A program made the position numbers and the translations under genes. This document shows, one piece after another, positions 16,157-26,500 of a stretch of 48,734 nucleotides of DNA. Where the stretch lies: NCBI GenBank assembly GCA_026707335.1, contig JAPOXB010000075.1, forward strand, positions 1 through 48,734. Direction: 5' to 3'. This DNA comes from Chloroflexota bacterium. Lineage in GTDB: Bacteria; Chloroflexota; Dehalococcoidia; Bin125. How positions within the stretch are numbered: position 1 is the stretch's first letter; each line of letters opens with the position of its first letter. Under the pieces are notes generated by a model, which saw only the letters and a list, made by a program, of their open reading frames with translations, did not search any database and was not told the origin of the DNA.

Positions 16157-18569
16157 TAACCGGGGCCTCGTCATCGACTGCGCGAACCTGCTCGCCGCGA
16201 AGACGCTGTTCACCGCGCCTCATCCGCTGAATTGGCGCGGCGAGACGCCGATTGCGGAGTGGGACGGCGTCACGCTCCTCGGCGAGCCCCCGCGCGTCGC
16301 CGAACTCAACCTTTCCTCGTATGGCCTATCGGGCCGCATTCCCCCGCAGTTGGGCCGCCTGTCGGCGCTGCGGAGTCTCTGGCTGCAGGACAGCAAGCTG
16401 ACCGGGGCCATCCCACCAGAACTCGGATCCCTACGCAACCTTGAAGTCCTGTCGTTGTGGGGCAACCAACTCAGCGGCGCGATCCCCATCCAACTGGCGG
16501 CCCTACCGGAGTTGGCGCAGTTGCATCTGGGCGGCAACCCTGGCCTGACCGGCTGTGTCCGGCTGGCGCTGTACGATGTGCCCAACAACGACTTCGCGGC
16601 GATCGGGCTACCGGGCTGTGACGGTTCACCGTCGCCCACGGCGACGTTCCCACCAGCGCCCATGCCGTCGTCCTGCGAGAACGGCATCGCCGTCCCCGAC
16701 CCCGTAGACAACCCCGGCCTCGTCTCCGACTGCGTCGCTCTTCTCGCCGCCAAGGCCGCGCTCGCCAGCGCCGCCCCCCTCAACTGGGATCCAGCCATCC
16801 CGGTCGGCGAATGGGACGGGATCCTCACCAGCGGCACCCCGCCGCGCGTGACCCTGCTGGCGCTGCTGGATCACGGTCTGCTGGGTCACATCCCAGCTCA
16901 ACTGGGCAGCCTCTCCGCACTTGAAGCTCTATGGCTCAGTGAGAACCGACTCACGGGCGTGATCCCGGCGGCGCTCGGATTGCTGGGAAACCTGGAGTCG
17001 CTGTGGCTGCACAAGAATCAGTTGACGGGCCCGATCCCGCCGCAGATCGGATCCTTACGGAGCCTGCAGTACCTGCGGTTGGACGAGAACCACCTCGGCG
17101 GTGGGATCCCCGCGGCCCTCGGATCACTGCGCGGCCTGCGGGATCTCTCACTGGCCGGCAACCAACTGACCGGCCCCATCCCCCCGGAGTTGGCCGCCCT
17201 CACGAACCTGGAGACGTTGCGGCTCAACGCCAACCACCTGCGTGGGCCCATCCCCAGTCCCCTGACATCCCTCACTTCCCTGCACACGCTGCGCTTAGAT
17301 GACAACGACATCACCGGTCCCATCCCGGCGGGATTGGGATCGCTGACCCGCCTGAGGCATCTATCACTGAACAACAACCAGATCGCAGGCCCAATCCCGG
17401 AGCAGTTGGGCGCGCTGCCCGACCTTCGTCACCTGTGGCTGCATGACAACCAACTCAGCGGCGCCATCCCCGCCGCGCTGGCGTCGCTGGGCGCCTTGAA
17501 TTCCGTGCAACTCAGCGGTAACCCGGGCCTGACCGGCTGCATCCCCGCCGCCCTGTCGGGCGTGCCGACGACCGATCTCATCGAGCTCGGCCTGCCCCGC
17601 TGCGACGGGGAGCCGCTGCTCACGTGTGAGAGCGGGGCCGCCGTCGCCGACCCCGCCGTCGCACCCGGCCTCGTCGCCGACTGCGCCATCCTCCTCAACA
17701 TCAAGGCCAGTCTCGCCGGCCGTGGCACGTTGAACTGGAGCGGCGGCGTGTCCATGAGCGACTGGGATGGTGTCACGATCGGCGGCGTCCCCCCGCGCGT
17801 CCACAAGCTGGAGTTGCCGCAGTACCACCTGACGGGTCGCATTCCCCCGGAACTGGGGGAGTTGACGGCACTGCGGGAACTGCGCCTGCATCACAACGCC
17901 TTGGCCGGGTCAATCCCAGCCGAGTTAGCGGCCCTTGGGTCGCTGGATGCGCTGTGGTTGTACGACAACCGCCTGACCGGGGCGATCCCGGCCGAGCTGG
18001 GGTCGCTGGAGAACCTGCGGTCCCTGTGGCTGCACAAGAATCGGCTGACGGGCCAGATCCCCCCGGCGTTGGCGTCCCTGCCCGAGATGGAATCTCTATC
18101 GCTGTTTCAGAACGAACTGACCGGGCCCATCCCCCCGGCGCTTGGCACGCTCCGCAAGCTGCGGCACTTGGCGCTCAGCGTGAACCACCTCAGCGGTCCC
18201 ATCCCAGCCGCGTTGGGGTCGCTGGTCAACCTGGAGGATCTGTCGCTGAGCGGGAACCGGCTCAGCGGTCCCATCCCAGCGGCGCTGGGGGAGTTGCGGA
18301 ATCTGCGGTTCCTGTACCTGAACTGGAACCAACTGAGCGGCCCCATCCCAATGGAACTCGGGGGCCTTGCGGCAGTCTCGCGCATCGGACTGGATCGGAA
18401 CCGGCTGACAGGCTCGATCCCGGCGCAACTGGCCACGCTCACGAACCTCCAGTCCCTCAGGCTGAGCTACAACCAGTTCACCGGTTGCATCCCGTCGGCG
18501 CTTCGCGACGTGCCATTAACCGACCTCGACGACCTCCCCCTGCCCGACTGCCCGCGGGAGCCGCCCTGA
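16029..18569 (+). CDS. LRR gene C: secreted three-module plant-type LRR protein
   Basis: An 846-residue paralog with a signal peptide (RTRR, then an Ala/Leu-rich core to GRPARA) identical to that of gene D. Modules are at about 32-213 (only 4 LRRs), 214-530 (10) and 531-846 (10). The C-cap of module 1 is altered (GCVRLALYDV instead of GCxPxxLRDV) and the linker that follows is Pro/Ser/Thr-rich. The GTG start has GGAGGTGATCC directly upstream. It is flanked on both sides by the 188-bp repeat, so the whole gene could be lost or duplicated in one recombination event. Function beyond extracellular binding scaffold is not assigned. Confidence 0.9.
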   Translation: MRTRRAILLAGLLAAVLAAVDGRPARAEPPTCENGVVVPDPEVNRGLVIDCANLLAAKTLFTAPHPLNWRGETPIAEWDGVTLLGEPPRVAELNLSSYGLSGRIPPQLGRLSALRSLWLQDSKLTGAIPPELGSLRNLEVLSLWGNQLSGAIPIQLAALPELAQLHLGGNPGLTGCVRLALYDVPNNDFAAIGLPGCDGSPSPTATFPPAPMPSSCENGIAVPDPVDNPGLVSDCVALLAAKAALASAAPLNWDPAIPVGEWDGILTSGTPPRVTLLALLDHGLLGHIPAQLGSLSALEALWLSENRLTGVIPAALGLLGNLESLWLHKNQLTGPIPPQIGSLRSLQYLRLDENHLGGGIPAALGSLRGLRDLSLAGNQLTGPIPPELAALTNLETLRLNANHLRGPIPSPLTSLTSLHTLRLDDNDITGPIPAGLGSLTRLRHLSLNNNQIAGPIPEQLGALPDLRHLWLHDNQLSGAIPAALASLGALNSVQLSGNPGLTGCIPAALSGVPTTDLIELGLPRCDGEPLLTCESGAAVADPAVAPGLVADCAILLNIKASLAGRGTLNWSGGVSMSDWDGVTIGGVPPRVHKLELPQYHLTGRIPPELGELTALRELRLHHNALAGSIPAELAALGSLDALWLYDNRLTGAIPAELGSLENLRSLWLHKNRLTGQIPPALASLPEMESLSLFQNELTGPIPPALGTLRKLRHLALSVNHLSGPIPAALGSLVNLEDLSLSGNRLSGPIPAALGELRNLRFLYLNWNQLSGPIPMELGGLAAVSRIGLDRNRLTGSIPAQLATLTNLQSLRLSYNQFTGCIPSALRDVPLTDLDDLPLPDCPREPP

Positions 18570-18572
18570 CCC

Positions 18573-18760
18573 GTGCGCCATCCCCTACCCTGGCACGCGG
18601 CGGAGGCCACGCGTCGGGGGCGGAGGTGATCCGTGCGCACGCGCCGCGCGATCCTCCTCGCGGGCCTGCTGGCGGCCGTCCTGGCGGCGGTCGACGGACG
18701 TCCCGCCCGGGCGGAGCCCCCCACCTGCGAGAACGGCGTCGTCGTCCCCGACCCCGAGGT
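18573..18760 (+). repeat. 188-bp perfect direct repeat, copy 2 (promoter to N-cap of LRR gene D)
   Basis: Second copy of the cassette at 15969-16156, containing TACCCT at 18586-18591, the GGAGGTGATCC ribosome site and the signal peptide of gene D. Divergence begins at the base after 18760 (C here, T in copy 1). Confidence 0.9.
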
Positions 18761-21700
18761 CAACCGGGGTCTCGTCCTCGACTGCGCGAACCTGCTCGCC
18801 GCCAAGACGCAGATCGACCGCCGCCGCGGGATCAACTGGGGCGGTGAAACGCCGATCGGCGAGTGGGACGGCGTCACCGTCGGCGGCGAGCCGTTGCGCG
18901 TCATCGAGGTCGACCTGCGTTCGAGCTTCCTCCTGGGCCGCATCGCACCGCAGTTCGGGCGGCTCTCGGCGCTGCGCGGCCTCTACCTGCAGAACAACAA
19001 GCTGACCGGGCCCATCCCGCCGGAGCTGGGATCGCTGCCCGACCTGGAGTTCCTCTGGCTGTTCCGCAACGATCTCGACGGTCCCATCCCGCCGGAACTC
19101 GGCTCGCTGGGCAGCCTGCGCGAGCTGTGGATCAGCACCAACCAATTGACCGGCTCGATCCCCGACCATCTCGGGAACCTGCGCGCCCTGCGTCTCATGC
19201 GCCTGGAGAACAACGAACTGACCGGGTCGATCCCGCCGTCGCTGGGATCGCTGGCGAACGTCGAGACGCTGCGGCTCGACAAGAACCGGTTGACTTGGAA
19301 GATCCCTCCCGAGTTGGGCGCCCTGTCCAACCTGCGCAACCTGCGCCTGACCGATAACGACCTGGAGGGTCGGATCCCGCCTGCGCTCGGCGCGCTGCAG
19401 AACCTGGAGTCCCTGTCGATGGGGCACAACCGGCTGACCGGCGCCATCCCGCCGGAACTCGGCGATCTGTCGGCTCTGCGCAGTCTGTACTTGCGCCGGA
19501 ACCAACTGAGCGGCCCGATCCCCGAGGCGCTGGGGAACCTGCGCAACCTGCAAACCCTGTGGCTGAACCAGAACCAGTTGACCGGGCCGATCCCAGCCGT
19601 GCTGGGGAGTCTGTCCACTCTGCGGATTCTGGACCTGCAGCGGAACCAACTGAGCGGCCCGATCCCCGCGGAGCTTGGGGCGCTGCGCAACCTGAACGAG
19701 TTGTTGCTGAACAACAACCAACTCAGCGGGCCGTTCCCGCATGAACTCGCCGACCTGCCCTCGCTGGTGCAGTTGTACGTCTCCGCCAACCCCGGCCTGA
19801 CCGGCTGTGTCCCGCGGCGGCTGCTCTACCCCCGCCAAAACGACCTCTGGGCGAGCGGCCTGCCCGTCTGCACGCCGCCGCCGCCGCCCTGCGCGAACGC
19901 CGCGGCCGTGCCCGACCCCGCGTCGAACCGGGGTCTCTACCGCGACTGCAACATCCTCCTCTCGATCAAGGACACGCTCGACGCCCGCGCCCCCCTCGAC
20001 TGGGACGCCGGCACGCCGATCGCCGATTGGGAGGGCGTCACCGTCGGGGGGCCGACGCCGCACGTGATCGGGATCGACCTGTCGTCACGCCGCCTGACGG
20101 GGCAACTCCCGGTGGGCCTGCGCGGGCTGACGCAACTGCGGGAGTTGCGCCTCGACGACAACCGCCTCACCGGCCCCATCCCGCGCGAGTACAGCTTCCT
20201 CTCGCAGTTGCGGACCCTGTCGCTGGGCGGCAACCGGCTGACAGGCGAGATCCCGCCCAGGCTCGGAACCTTGCCGCGCCTAGAGGTTATCTCGCTCGGC
20301 GGCAATTGGCTGGTCGGTCCCATCCCGTCCGAGTTCGGATCCCTGGTCGAGTTGCGGGAGCTGCGGCTGGGCGGCAACCACCTGCGCGGCCCCATCCCCG
20401 CCGAGTTGGGCGCGCTGCCCAACCTGCGCCGTCTCGACGTGCGCGACAACCAACTGGCCGGGCCCATCCCCGGTGCGCTGCGTCTGCTCGACCGGGCCGA
20501 GGCGCTGCACCTGGGCGGCAACCCCGGCCTCACGGGCTGCGTCCCGGCCGCCCTGCGGGCCGTGCCCGACAACGACCTCGACGCCCTGGCGTTGCCCGAC
20601 TGCCCGCCGCCGACCCCGCCCGCGGAACCGTGTGCGAACGGCACGGTGGTCGCCGCGCCGGCCGAGCACGCCGGCCTCGTCGGCGACTGCGCGATCCTGC
20701 TCGCGGCGCTGCACGCGCTGCGCGGCGACGCCAGCCTGAACTGGAGCCCCGCGACGCCGATCACGGAGTGGGACGGCGTCACCCTCGAGGGGGCGCCGCC
20801 GCGCGTCGCGAAGCTGGACGTCTCGCAGCGCCCGCTCACAGGGCACATCCCGCCGGAGTTGGCCGGTCTGACCGAACTCCAAGAGCTGCACCTCGGCGGC
20901 AATCGGCTGACCGGCGCGATCCCGGCCGAGCTGGGCGCGCTGGCCCACCTGGAGATCCTGCGCCTGCACGGCAACCGCCTGACCGGTCCCATCCCGCCCG
21001 TGCTGGGCGCCTTCACGCAGTTGCGCGTGCTGTCGCTGGGGGAGAACCAGTTGGCCGGTCCCATCCCGGTCGAGTTGGGGGCGCTGGTCGCCCTGGAGTC
21101 GCTGACGCTGAGCGGCAACCAACTCACGGGTCCGATCCCATCCTCGCTGGGCGAGTTGCGCGCGCTGACGCTCCTCGCGTTGAGCGACAACCAGTTGAGC
21201 GGCCCGATCCCGGACTCGCTGGGCGGGCTGCCCGACCTGCGGCTGCTGACGCTGCGGGACAACCAGCTGACCGGCGCGATCCCGGCGTCGCTGGCCGAAC
21301 TGCGCAGCCTGACCGACCTCTATCTGACCGGCAACCAGCTCAGCGGCCCCATCCCGGCGGAGCTCGGTCTCCTCGATCGCTTGGAGCGCCTCTCCCTCGA
21401 CGACAACCAACTGACCGGCCCCATCCCCGCCGAGCTGGGAACGTCCCCGCGGCTGCGATCGCTGAGCTTGGCGGGGAACCCCGGCCTGACCGGCTGCATC
21501 CCGCGGGCGCTGCGCGGCATCCGGTCGACCGACCTCGACGACCTCCCCCTCGGCGACTGCCCGGCGCCGCCCCCGCCCCCGCCGCCGACGCCGCCCTGCG
21601 AGGCGGGCGTCGCCGTGGCCCACCCCGCCGACACCCCCGGCCTCGTCGCCGACTGCGCCGCTCTCCTCGCCGCCCGGGACGCGCTCGCTGGCGATGCCGC

Positions 21701-22388
21701 CCTCAACTGGGATCCCGCCGTCCCCATCACCGCCTGGGACGGCGTCACCGTCGGCGACACGCTCGCCCGCGTCTGGCGCCTCGACCTCCAGTCACGCGGG
21801 CTCACGGGCCGCGTCCCGCCGCAACTGGGCGATCTCGCGGCGCTGCGCTTCCTGTCGCTCCACGGCAATCGGCTGAGCGGCCCGATCCCGGTCGAACTGG
21901 CGGCGCTTCGCAGTTTGGAATATGCGGATCTGGGCGGAAACCAACTCGCGGGCCCGATCCCGGCGGCGCTGGGGTCGATGCCCCGGCTGGACGCGCTGCT
22001 GCTGCACGACAACCGGCTGAGCGGCCCGATCCCGGCCGAACTCGGGTCGGCGCGGGCCCTGCGGTTCCTCTGGCTGCACCACAACGGCCTGACGGGCCCG
22101 AGCCCGGTCGAGTTGGGGCTCCTGGGCAGCCTGGAATCCCTGCGGCTGGACGGCAACCGGCTGAGCGGCCCGATCCCGGCCGAGCTGGGCGCCCTGCGCG
22201 CCCTGTCGGAGTTGCGCCTGGCCGACAACCATCTGACCGGCGCCATCCCGGCGTCGCTGGGCGAGTTGCCCCACCTGACCGACCTCTACCTGGCGCACAA
22301 CCCGCTCGGCGGCTGCATCCCCGCGCCGCTGCGCGCGATCGCGGCGACCGACCTCGACCAGATCCCGCTCCCCGACTGCCCACCTTGA
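18633..22388 (+). CDS. LRR gene D: secreted four-module plant-type LRR protein
   Basis: A 1251-residue paralog. After the signal peptide come modules at about 32-417 (13 LRRs), 418-664 (7), 665-986 (10) and 987-1251 (8). The second cap is CANAAAVPDPASNRG with WEGV instead of WDGV. The linker before module 4 is a run of prolines, consistent with rigid modules joined by flexible hinges. The first module contains the LTWxIP variant also seen in gene B, suggesting shared descent of those modules. It ends at LPDCPP without an anchor. GTG start and ribosome site are identical to gene C. Confidence 0.9.
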   Translation: MRTRRAILLAGLLAAVLAAVDGRPARAEPPTCENGVVVPDPEVNRGLVLDCANLLAAKTQIDRRRGINWGGETPIGEWDGVTVGGEPLRVIEVDLRSSFLLGRIAPQFGRLSALRGLYLQNNKLTGPIPPELGSLPDLEFLWLFRNDLDGPIPPELGSLGSLRELWISTNQLTGSIPDHLGNLRALRLMRLENNELTGSIPPSLGSLANVETLRLDKNRLTWKIPPELGALSNLRNLRLTDNDLEGRIPPALGALQNLESLSMGHNRLTGAIPPELGDLSALRSLYLRRNQLSGPIPEALGNLRNLQTLWLNQNQLTGPIPAVLGSLSTLRILDLQRNQLSGPIPAELGALRNLNELLLNNNQLSGPFPHELADLPSLVQLYVSANPGLTGCVPRRLLYPRQNDLWASGLPVCTPPPPPCANAAAVPDPASNRGLYRDCNILLSIKDTLDARAPLDWDAGTPIADWEGVTVGGPTPHVIGIDLSSRRLTGQLPVGLRGLTQLRELRLDDNRLTGPIPREYSFLSQLRTLSLGGNRLTGEIPPRLGTLPRLEVISLGGNWLVGPIPSEFGSLVELRELRLGGNHLRGPIPAELGALPNLRRLDVRDNQLAGPIPGALRLLDRAEALHLGGNPGLTGCVPAALRAVPDNDLDALALPDCPPPTPPAEPCANGTVVAAPAEHAGLVGDCAILLAALHALRGDASLNWSPATPITEWDGVTLEGAPPRVAKLDVSQRPLTGHIPPELAGLTELQELHLGGNRLTGAIPAELGALAHLEILRLHGNRLTGPIPPVLGAFTQLRVLSLGENQLAGPIPVELGALVALESLTLSGNQLTGPIPSSLGELRALTLLALSDNQLSGPIPDSLGGLPDLRLLTLRDNQLTGAIPASLAELRSLTDLYLTGNQLSGPIPAELGLLDRLERLSLDDNQLTGPIPAELGTSPRLRSLSLAGNPGLTGCIPRALRGIRSTDLDDLPLGDCPAPPPPPPPTPPCEAGVAVAHPADTPGLVADCAALLAARDALAGDAALNWDPAVPITAWDGVTVGDTLARVWRLDLQSRGLTGRVPPQLGDLAALRFLSLHGNRLSGPIPVELAALRSLEYADLGGNQLAGPIPAALGSMPRLDALLLHDNRLSGPIPAELGSARALRFLWLHHNGLTGPSPVELGLLGSLESLRLDGNRLSGPIPAELGALRALSELRLADNHLTGAIPASLGELPHLTDLYLAHNPLGGCIPAPLRAIAATDLDQIPLPDCPP

Positions 22389-22413
22389 CCCGCGCCCACC
22401 GCCGCCGATGGCG

Positions 22414-22419
22414 TACCCT
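22414..22419 (+). promoter_or_regulatory. -10-like TACCCT of LRR gene E
   Basis: TACCCT lies 39 bases before the GTG at 22459, matching the 34-41-base distance in the paralogs. Confidence 0.4.
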
Positions 22420-22458
22420 CCCCCAGGGCAGGGCGACTTGAACGGACCGAGGTGATCC

Positions 22459-23493
22459 GTGCGCACGTGCGCCTTCTCCTTCCTTCTCGCGGCGCTGCTG
22501 CTGGCCGGTCTCGCGGCGGTGGGCGGGCGCCCCGCCCAGGCCGCGCCCGCCACCTGCGAGAACGGCGTCGTCGTCCCCGACCCCGAGGCCAACCGCGGCC
22601 TCGTCATCGACTGCGCCAACCTGCTGGCCGCCAAGACCCAGTTCAGCGCTCGCCGGCCGCTCAACTGGGGCGGCGAGACGCCCATCGCCGAGTGGGACGG
22701 GGTGACCCTGGGCGGCGACCCGCCGCGCGTGTGGAAGGTGCACCTGCGGTCGCGCGGGCTCACGGGCCGCGTCGCGCCGCAGTTCGCCAACCTCCGCGAG
22801 TTGCGCGAACTGGCGCTGCACCACAACCGGCTGACGGGTCCCATCCCGGCCGGACTCGGGTCGCTGCGCCATTTGGAGCGCCTATGGCTCGACGGCAACC
22901 ATCTCAGCGGGTCGATCCCGCCCGCGCTCGGATCGCTGCGCAGCCTGCGCGAACTCTGGCTGCACGACAACCAACTGACCGGCCGCATCCCATCGGAGCT
23001 GGGAGAGCTGCCTTCCCTCGAACGTCTGTGGCTCTACGACAACCAACTGACGGGCCCGATCCCGCCGACGTTGGGATCGCTCTCCGGCCTTCGGTCCCTG
23101 CTGCTGCACGGCAACCAACTATCGGGCCGCATCCCGCCGGAGTTGGGGTCGCTGGACGGCCTGCGACTGCTGTGGCTGAAGGACAACCAACTCACGGGCC
23201 GGATCCCGGCGGCGCTCGGGTCGCTGGGCGAGGTGCTGGACCTGCTGCTCGAGCGCAACCAGCTGACGGGCGCGATTCCCGCCTCGTTCGCCGCCCTGCG
23301 CAGCGTGAAGCGGCTGCACCTCGACGACAACCAGCTCATGGGTCCGATGCCCGCCTGGCTGTCCTCCCTCCCCGATCTGACCTCTCTGCGCCTGAGCGGC
23401 AACCCCGGCCTGACCGGCTGCATCCCCCCGTCGCTGCGGGAGGTCCGCCGGCATGACTTGGCGGAGGCCGGCCTGCCCGACTGCCCGCCCTGA
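22459..23493 (+). CDS. LRR gene E: secreted single-module plant-type LRR protein
   Basis: The minimal family member: 344 residues with signal peptide, one N-cap (TCENGVVVPDPEANRG, DCANLL, LNWGG, WDGV), about 10 LRRs, and the C-cap ending in LPDCPP. It therefore defines the complete module of about 310 residues after the signal peptide. Four conserved cysteines frame the repeats and probably form one disulfide at each end. An additional Cys lies within the signal peptide (RTCAF), but no lipobox follows a hydrophobic core, so it is not a lipoprotein. The start is GTG, with CCGAGGTGATCC directly before it. Confidence 0.9.
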   Translation: MRTCAFSFLLAALLLAGLAAVGGRPAQAAPATCENGVVVPDPEANRGLVIDCANLLAAKTQFSARRPLNWGGETPIAEWDGVTLGGDPPRVWKVHLRSRGLTGRVAPQFANLRELRELALHHNRLTGPIPAGLGSLRHLERLWLDGNHLSGSIPPALGSLRSLRELWLHDNQLTGRIPSELGELPSLERLWLYDNQLTGPIPPTLGSLSGLRSLLLHGNQLSGRIPPELGSLDGLRLLWLKDNQLTGRIPAALGSLGEVLDLLLERNQLTGAIPASFAALRSVKRLHLDDNQLMGPMPAWLSSLPDLTSLRLSGNPGLTGCIPPSLREVRRHDLAEAGLPDCPP

Positions 23494-23505
23494 CGCGCCA
23501 TCGGC

Positions 23506-23511
23506 TACGAT
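23506..23511 (+). promoter_or_regulatory. -10-like TACGAT of LRR gene F
   Basis: TACGAT lies 40 bases before the GTG at 23552. The following leader shares GGGCAGGGGCGAC and GGACCGAGGTGATCC with the gene E leader. Confidence 0.4.
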
Positions 23512-23551
23512 GTCCTTGGGCAGGGGCGACGTGTACGGACCGAGGTGATCC

Positions 23552-26500
23552 GTGCGCAAGTATGCCCTCCCCTCCTTAATCGCCGCATCCGCCGCGTTGC
23601 TGCTGGTCGTCCTCGCGCCCGGTTCCTCCCAGGCTGCGCCCCCGACGTGCGAGAACGGTGTCGTCGTTCCCGACCCCGAGGCCAACCGCGGCCTCGTCGC
23701 CGACTGCGCGAGTCTGCTCGCCGCGAAGACCCAACTCAAGGCCTCGACGCCGCTCAACTGGGGCGCCGACACGCCCATCGCCGAGTGGGACGGTGTTGGC
23801 CTTGGGGGCGAACCGACGCGCGTCTGGAAGCTGCACTTGCGGTCGCGCGGGCTCACGGGCCGCATCGCCGCGCAACTGACCAACGTTCGGGAGCTGCGCG
23901 AGCTCTCGCTGCCGGACAACCAACTCACGGGCCCGATTCCGCCCGCGCTGGGCTCCTTGCGCCACCTGGAAGGCCTGTGGCTCAATGGCAACCAACTCAG
24001 CGGGCCGATCCCGAGTCAATTGAGGCACTCACCGAAGTTGGAGTACCTCTACCTCGGGAGCAACGGTCGCTTCACGGGCTGCGTCCCGCGGGCGCTCCAC
24101 GACGTCCCCTACAACGACTTCGCGTCGCTTGACCTGCGAGGCTGCGCCAGGGCGCTCCCGCCCCCGTTCCCTTGCGGGAATGGCATCGCCGTCCCCAACC
24201 CAGCCGAGAACCTCGGCTTGGTCTCCGACTGCGTCGCCCTCCTCGCCGCGAAGGATCCGCTGAGGGGGGACGTCGCGCTCAACTGGAGCGCCGCGGTCCC
24301 AATCGCCGCCTGGGATTCCGTCACGATCGACGGCGCGCCGCCCCGCGTGTCGCGCTTGGTTCTGTCGCGCCGTGTCCTGACGGGCGTCATTCCGGCGGAG
24401 TTGGGGAACCTAGCCAATCTGGAAGTCCTGTCGCTGAGCCACAACCAACTGACCGGCCCGATCCCGGGAGCGCTGGGGGCCCTGACCCACCTGCGGGAGC
24501 TTTCCCTCGGCGGGAACCAACTCAGCGGCCCAATCCCGGCCGTGCTCGGTGCTCTGTCCCACCTGGAGGTGCTGTCGTTGGACAGTAACAGCCTGACCGG
24601 CCCGATCCCGGGCGCGCTGGGGGCCCTGACCCACCTGCGGGAGCTTTCCCTCGGCGGGAACCAACTCAGCGGCCCGATCCCGGGCGCACTGGGGGCCCTG
24701 GCCGCTCTTGAGTACCTCTGGTTGCAGGACAACCAACTAAGCGGCTCTATCCCGTCGGCGCTGGGATCACTGAGCAACCTGCGGCAACTCCGCCTGCAGT
24801 ACAACCATCTGACCGGCGCGATCCCCGCTGAACTGGGACTCCTAGGCCGCCTGTGGGAGTTGCGCTTGCACGACAATCAACTGAGCGGTGCGATCCCCCC
24901 GGATTTAGGCGCGCTGCCCAGCCTCGGTTTCCTCTTGCTGTACAACAATCGGCTCAGCGGCGTTATCCCCCCCGCGCTCGGGATGCTCGGCAGGCTGCGG
25001 AACCTGGAACTCTACGGCAACCAGTTGACCGGCCCGATCCCCGAGGCGCTCGGCGGTCTGACCAACCTGCGATCTCTGTGGTTGAGCCGCAATCAACTCA
25101 GCGGCCCGATCCCGGTGGCGCTGGCATCGCTGCGCGGACTGGAGTCCTTGGGGCTAAACGAGAACCAACTCACCGGCCCCATCCCGCCCCAGTTGGGATC
25201 CATGGACCACCTCGTGTATCTCTGGCTACGCGACAACCAACTTACCGGTCCGGTCCCGGCTGAACTGGGCCTGCTCGGCAGTTTGGAATCGCTCCGGTTG
25301 GGCGGCAACCCTGGCCTGACGGGCTGCATCCCACCGCGACTCAGGGATGTCACCGGGCATGACCTCGCTGACGTTCCCCTCCCCGACTGCCACGACTCTC
25401 CGCCTCCCTGCGAGAACGGCATCGCCGTTCCCAACCCCGCCGACCACCCCGGCCTGGTCCACGACTGCGAGGTCTTGCTCGCCGCGGAACTCACTCTCGC
25501 GGACGGCGCCTCCCTGAACTGGTACGCCGGCATACCCATCACCACCTGGGACGGCGTCACTGTCGCTGGCACACCGCCTCGCGTCCAGAGGCTGGAACTG
25601 CCGTCGCATGGACTCGGAGGCCGTATCCCGGCCGTGCTGGGGTCGCTGGCACGATTGCAGACGCTGAACCTTGAGAGCAACGGCCTGACGGGCGTGATCC
25701 CGGCGGAACTCGGCGACCTGCACGACCTGCGGGATCTGAGGCTTAACTCGAACCGACTGGCGGGGGCCATCCCCCCCACCCTGGCGTCCCGCTTCACCCT
25801 GGAGACGGTGTATCTGGCCGACAACCCCTGGCTGACGCCTTGTATCCCGCCGGGACTCCGCCATGTCCCACGCAACGACCTCCATGATCTCGGCCTGCCG
25901 GACTGCATCCCCGGTGTCACGCTCACCTGCCAGACGGGCTCAGCGGTGGCCAACCCCAACGGCAACCCCGGCCTCGTCGGCGACTGCACCATCCTCCTCG
26001 CTGCGAATGCCACCCTCGCGGGCGATGCCACACTCAACTGGGACGTCGGCGTGCCGATTGGGTCGTGGGACGGCATCACTGTCAGGGGTTCTCCGCCGCG
26101 CGTAGTGGAGATCGACCTTCAGTTGCGCGGGCTGACAGGCCTTATCCCACCAGCGCTGGGGGGTCTCTCCGAACTACGGAAACTGTTTCTGCCTAGCAAC
26201 CAGTTGCGTGGCGGGATCCCTGCGGAACTCGGGACGCTCCAGGAACTGCGAATCCTCGCACTGAGCTTCAACGAGCTGAGTGGCAGTATCCCTCGGCAGT
26301 TGGGATCGCTCCACAACCTGGAGGACTTCACGATCGTGGGCAACCAATTGGAGGGCGAGATCCCCGCCGAGTTGGGGTCGTTGCACAAACTGTGGCAACT
26401 TGCGCTATCGAATAATCAGTTGGTTGGCCCCATCCCCCCAGAACTGGGGGCCCTGAGCAGGCTGCGACATCTGGGGTTGGGCGGCAACCAGTTGACCGGC

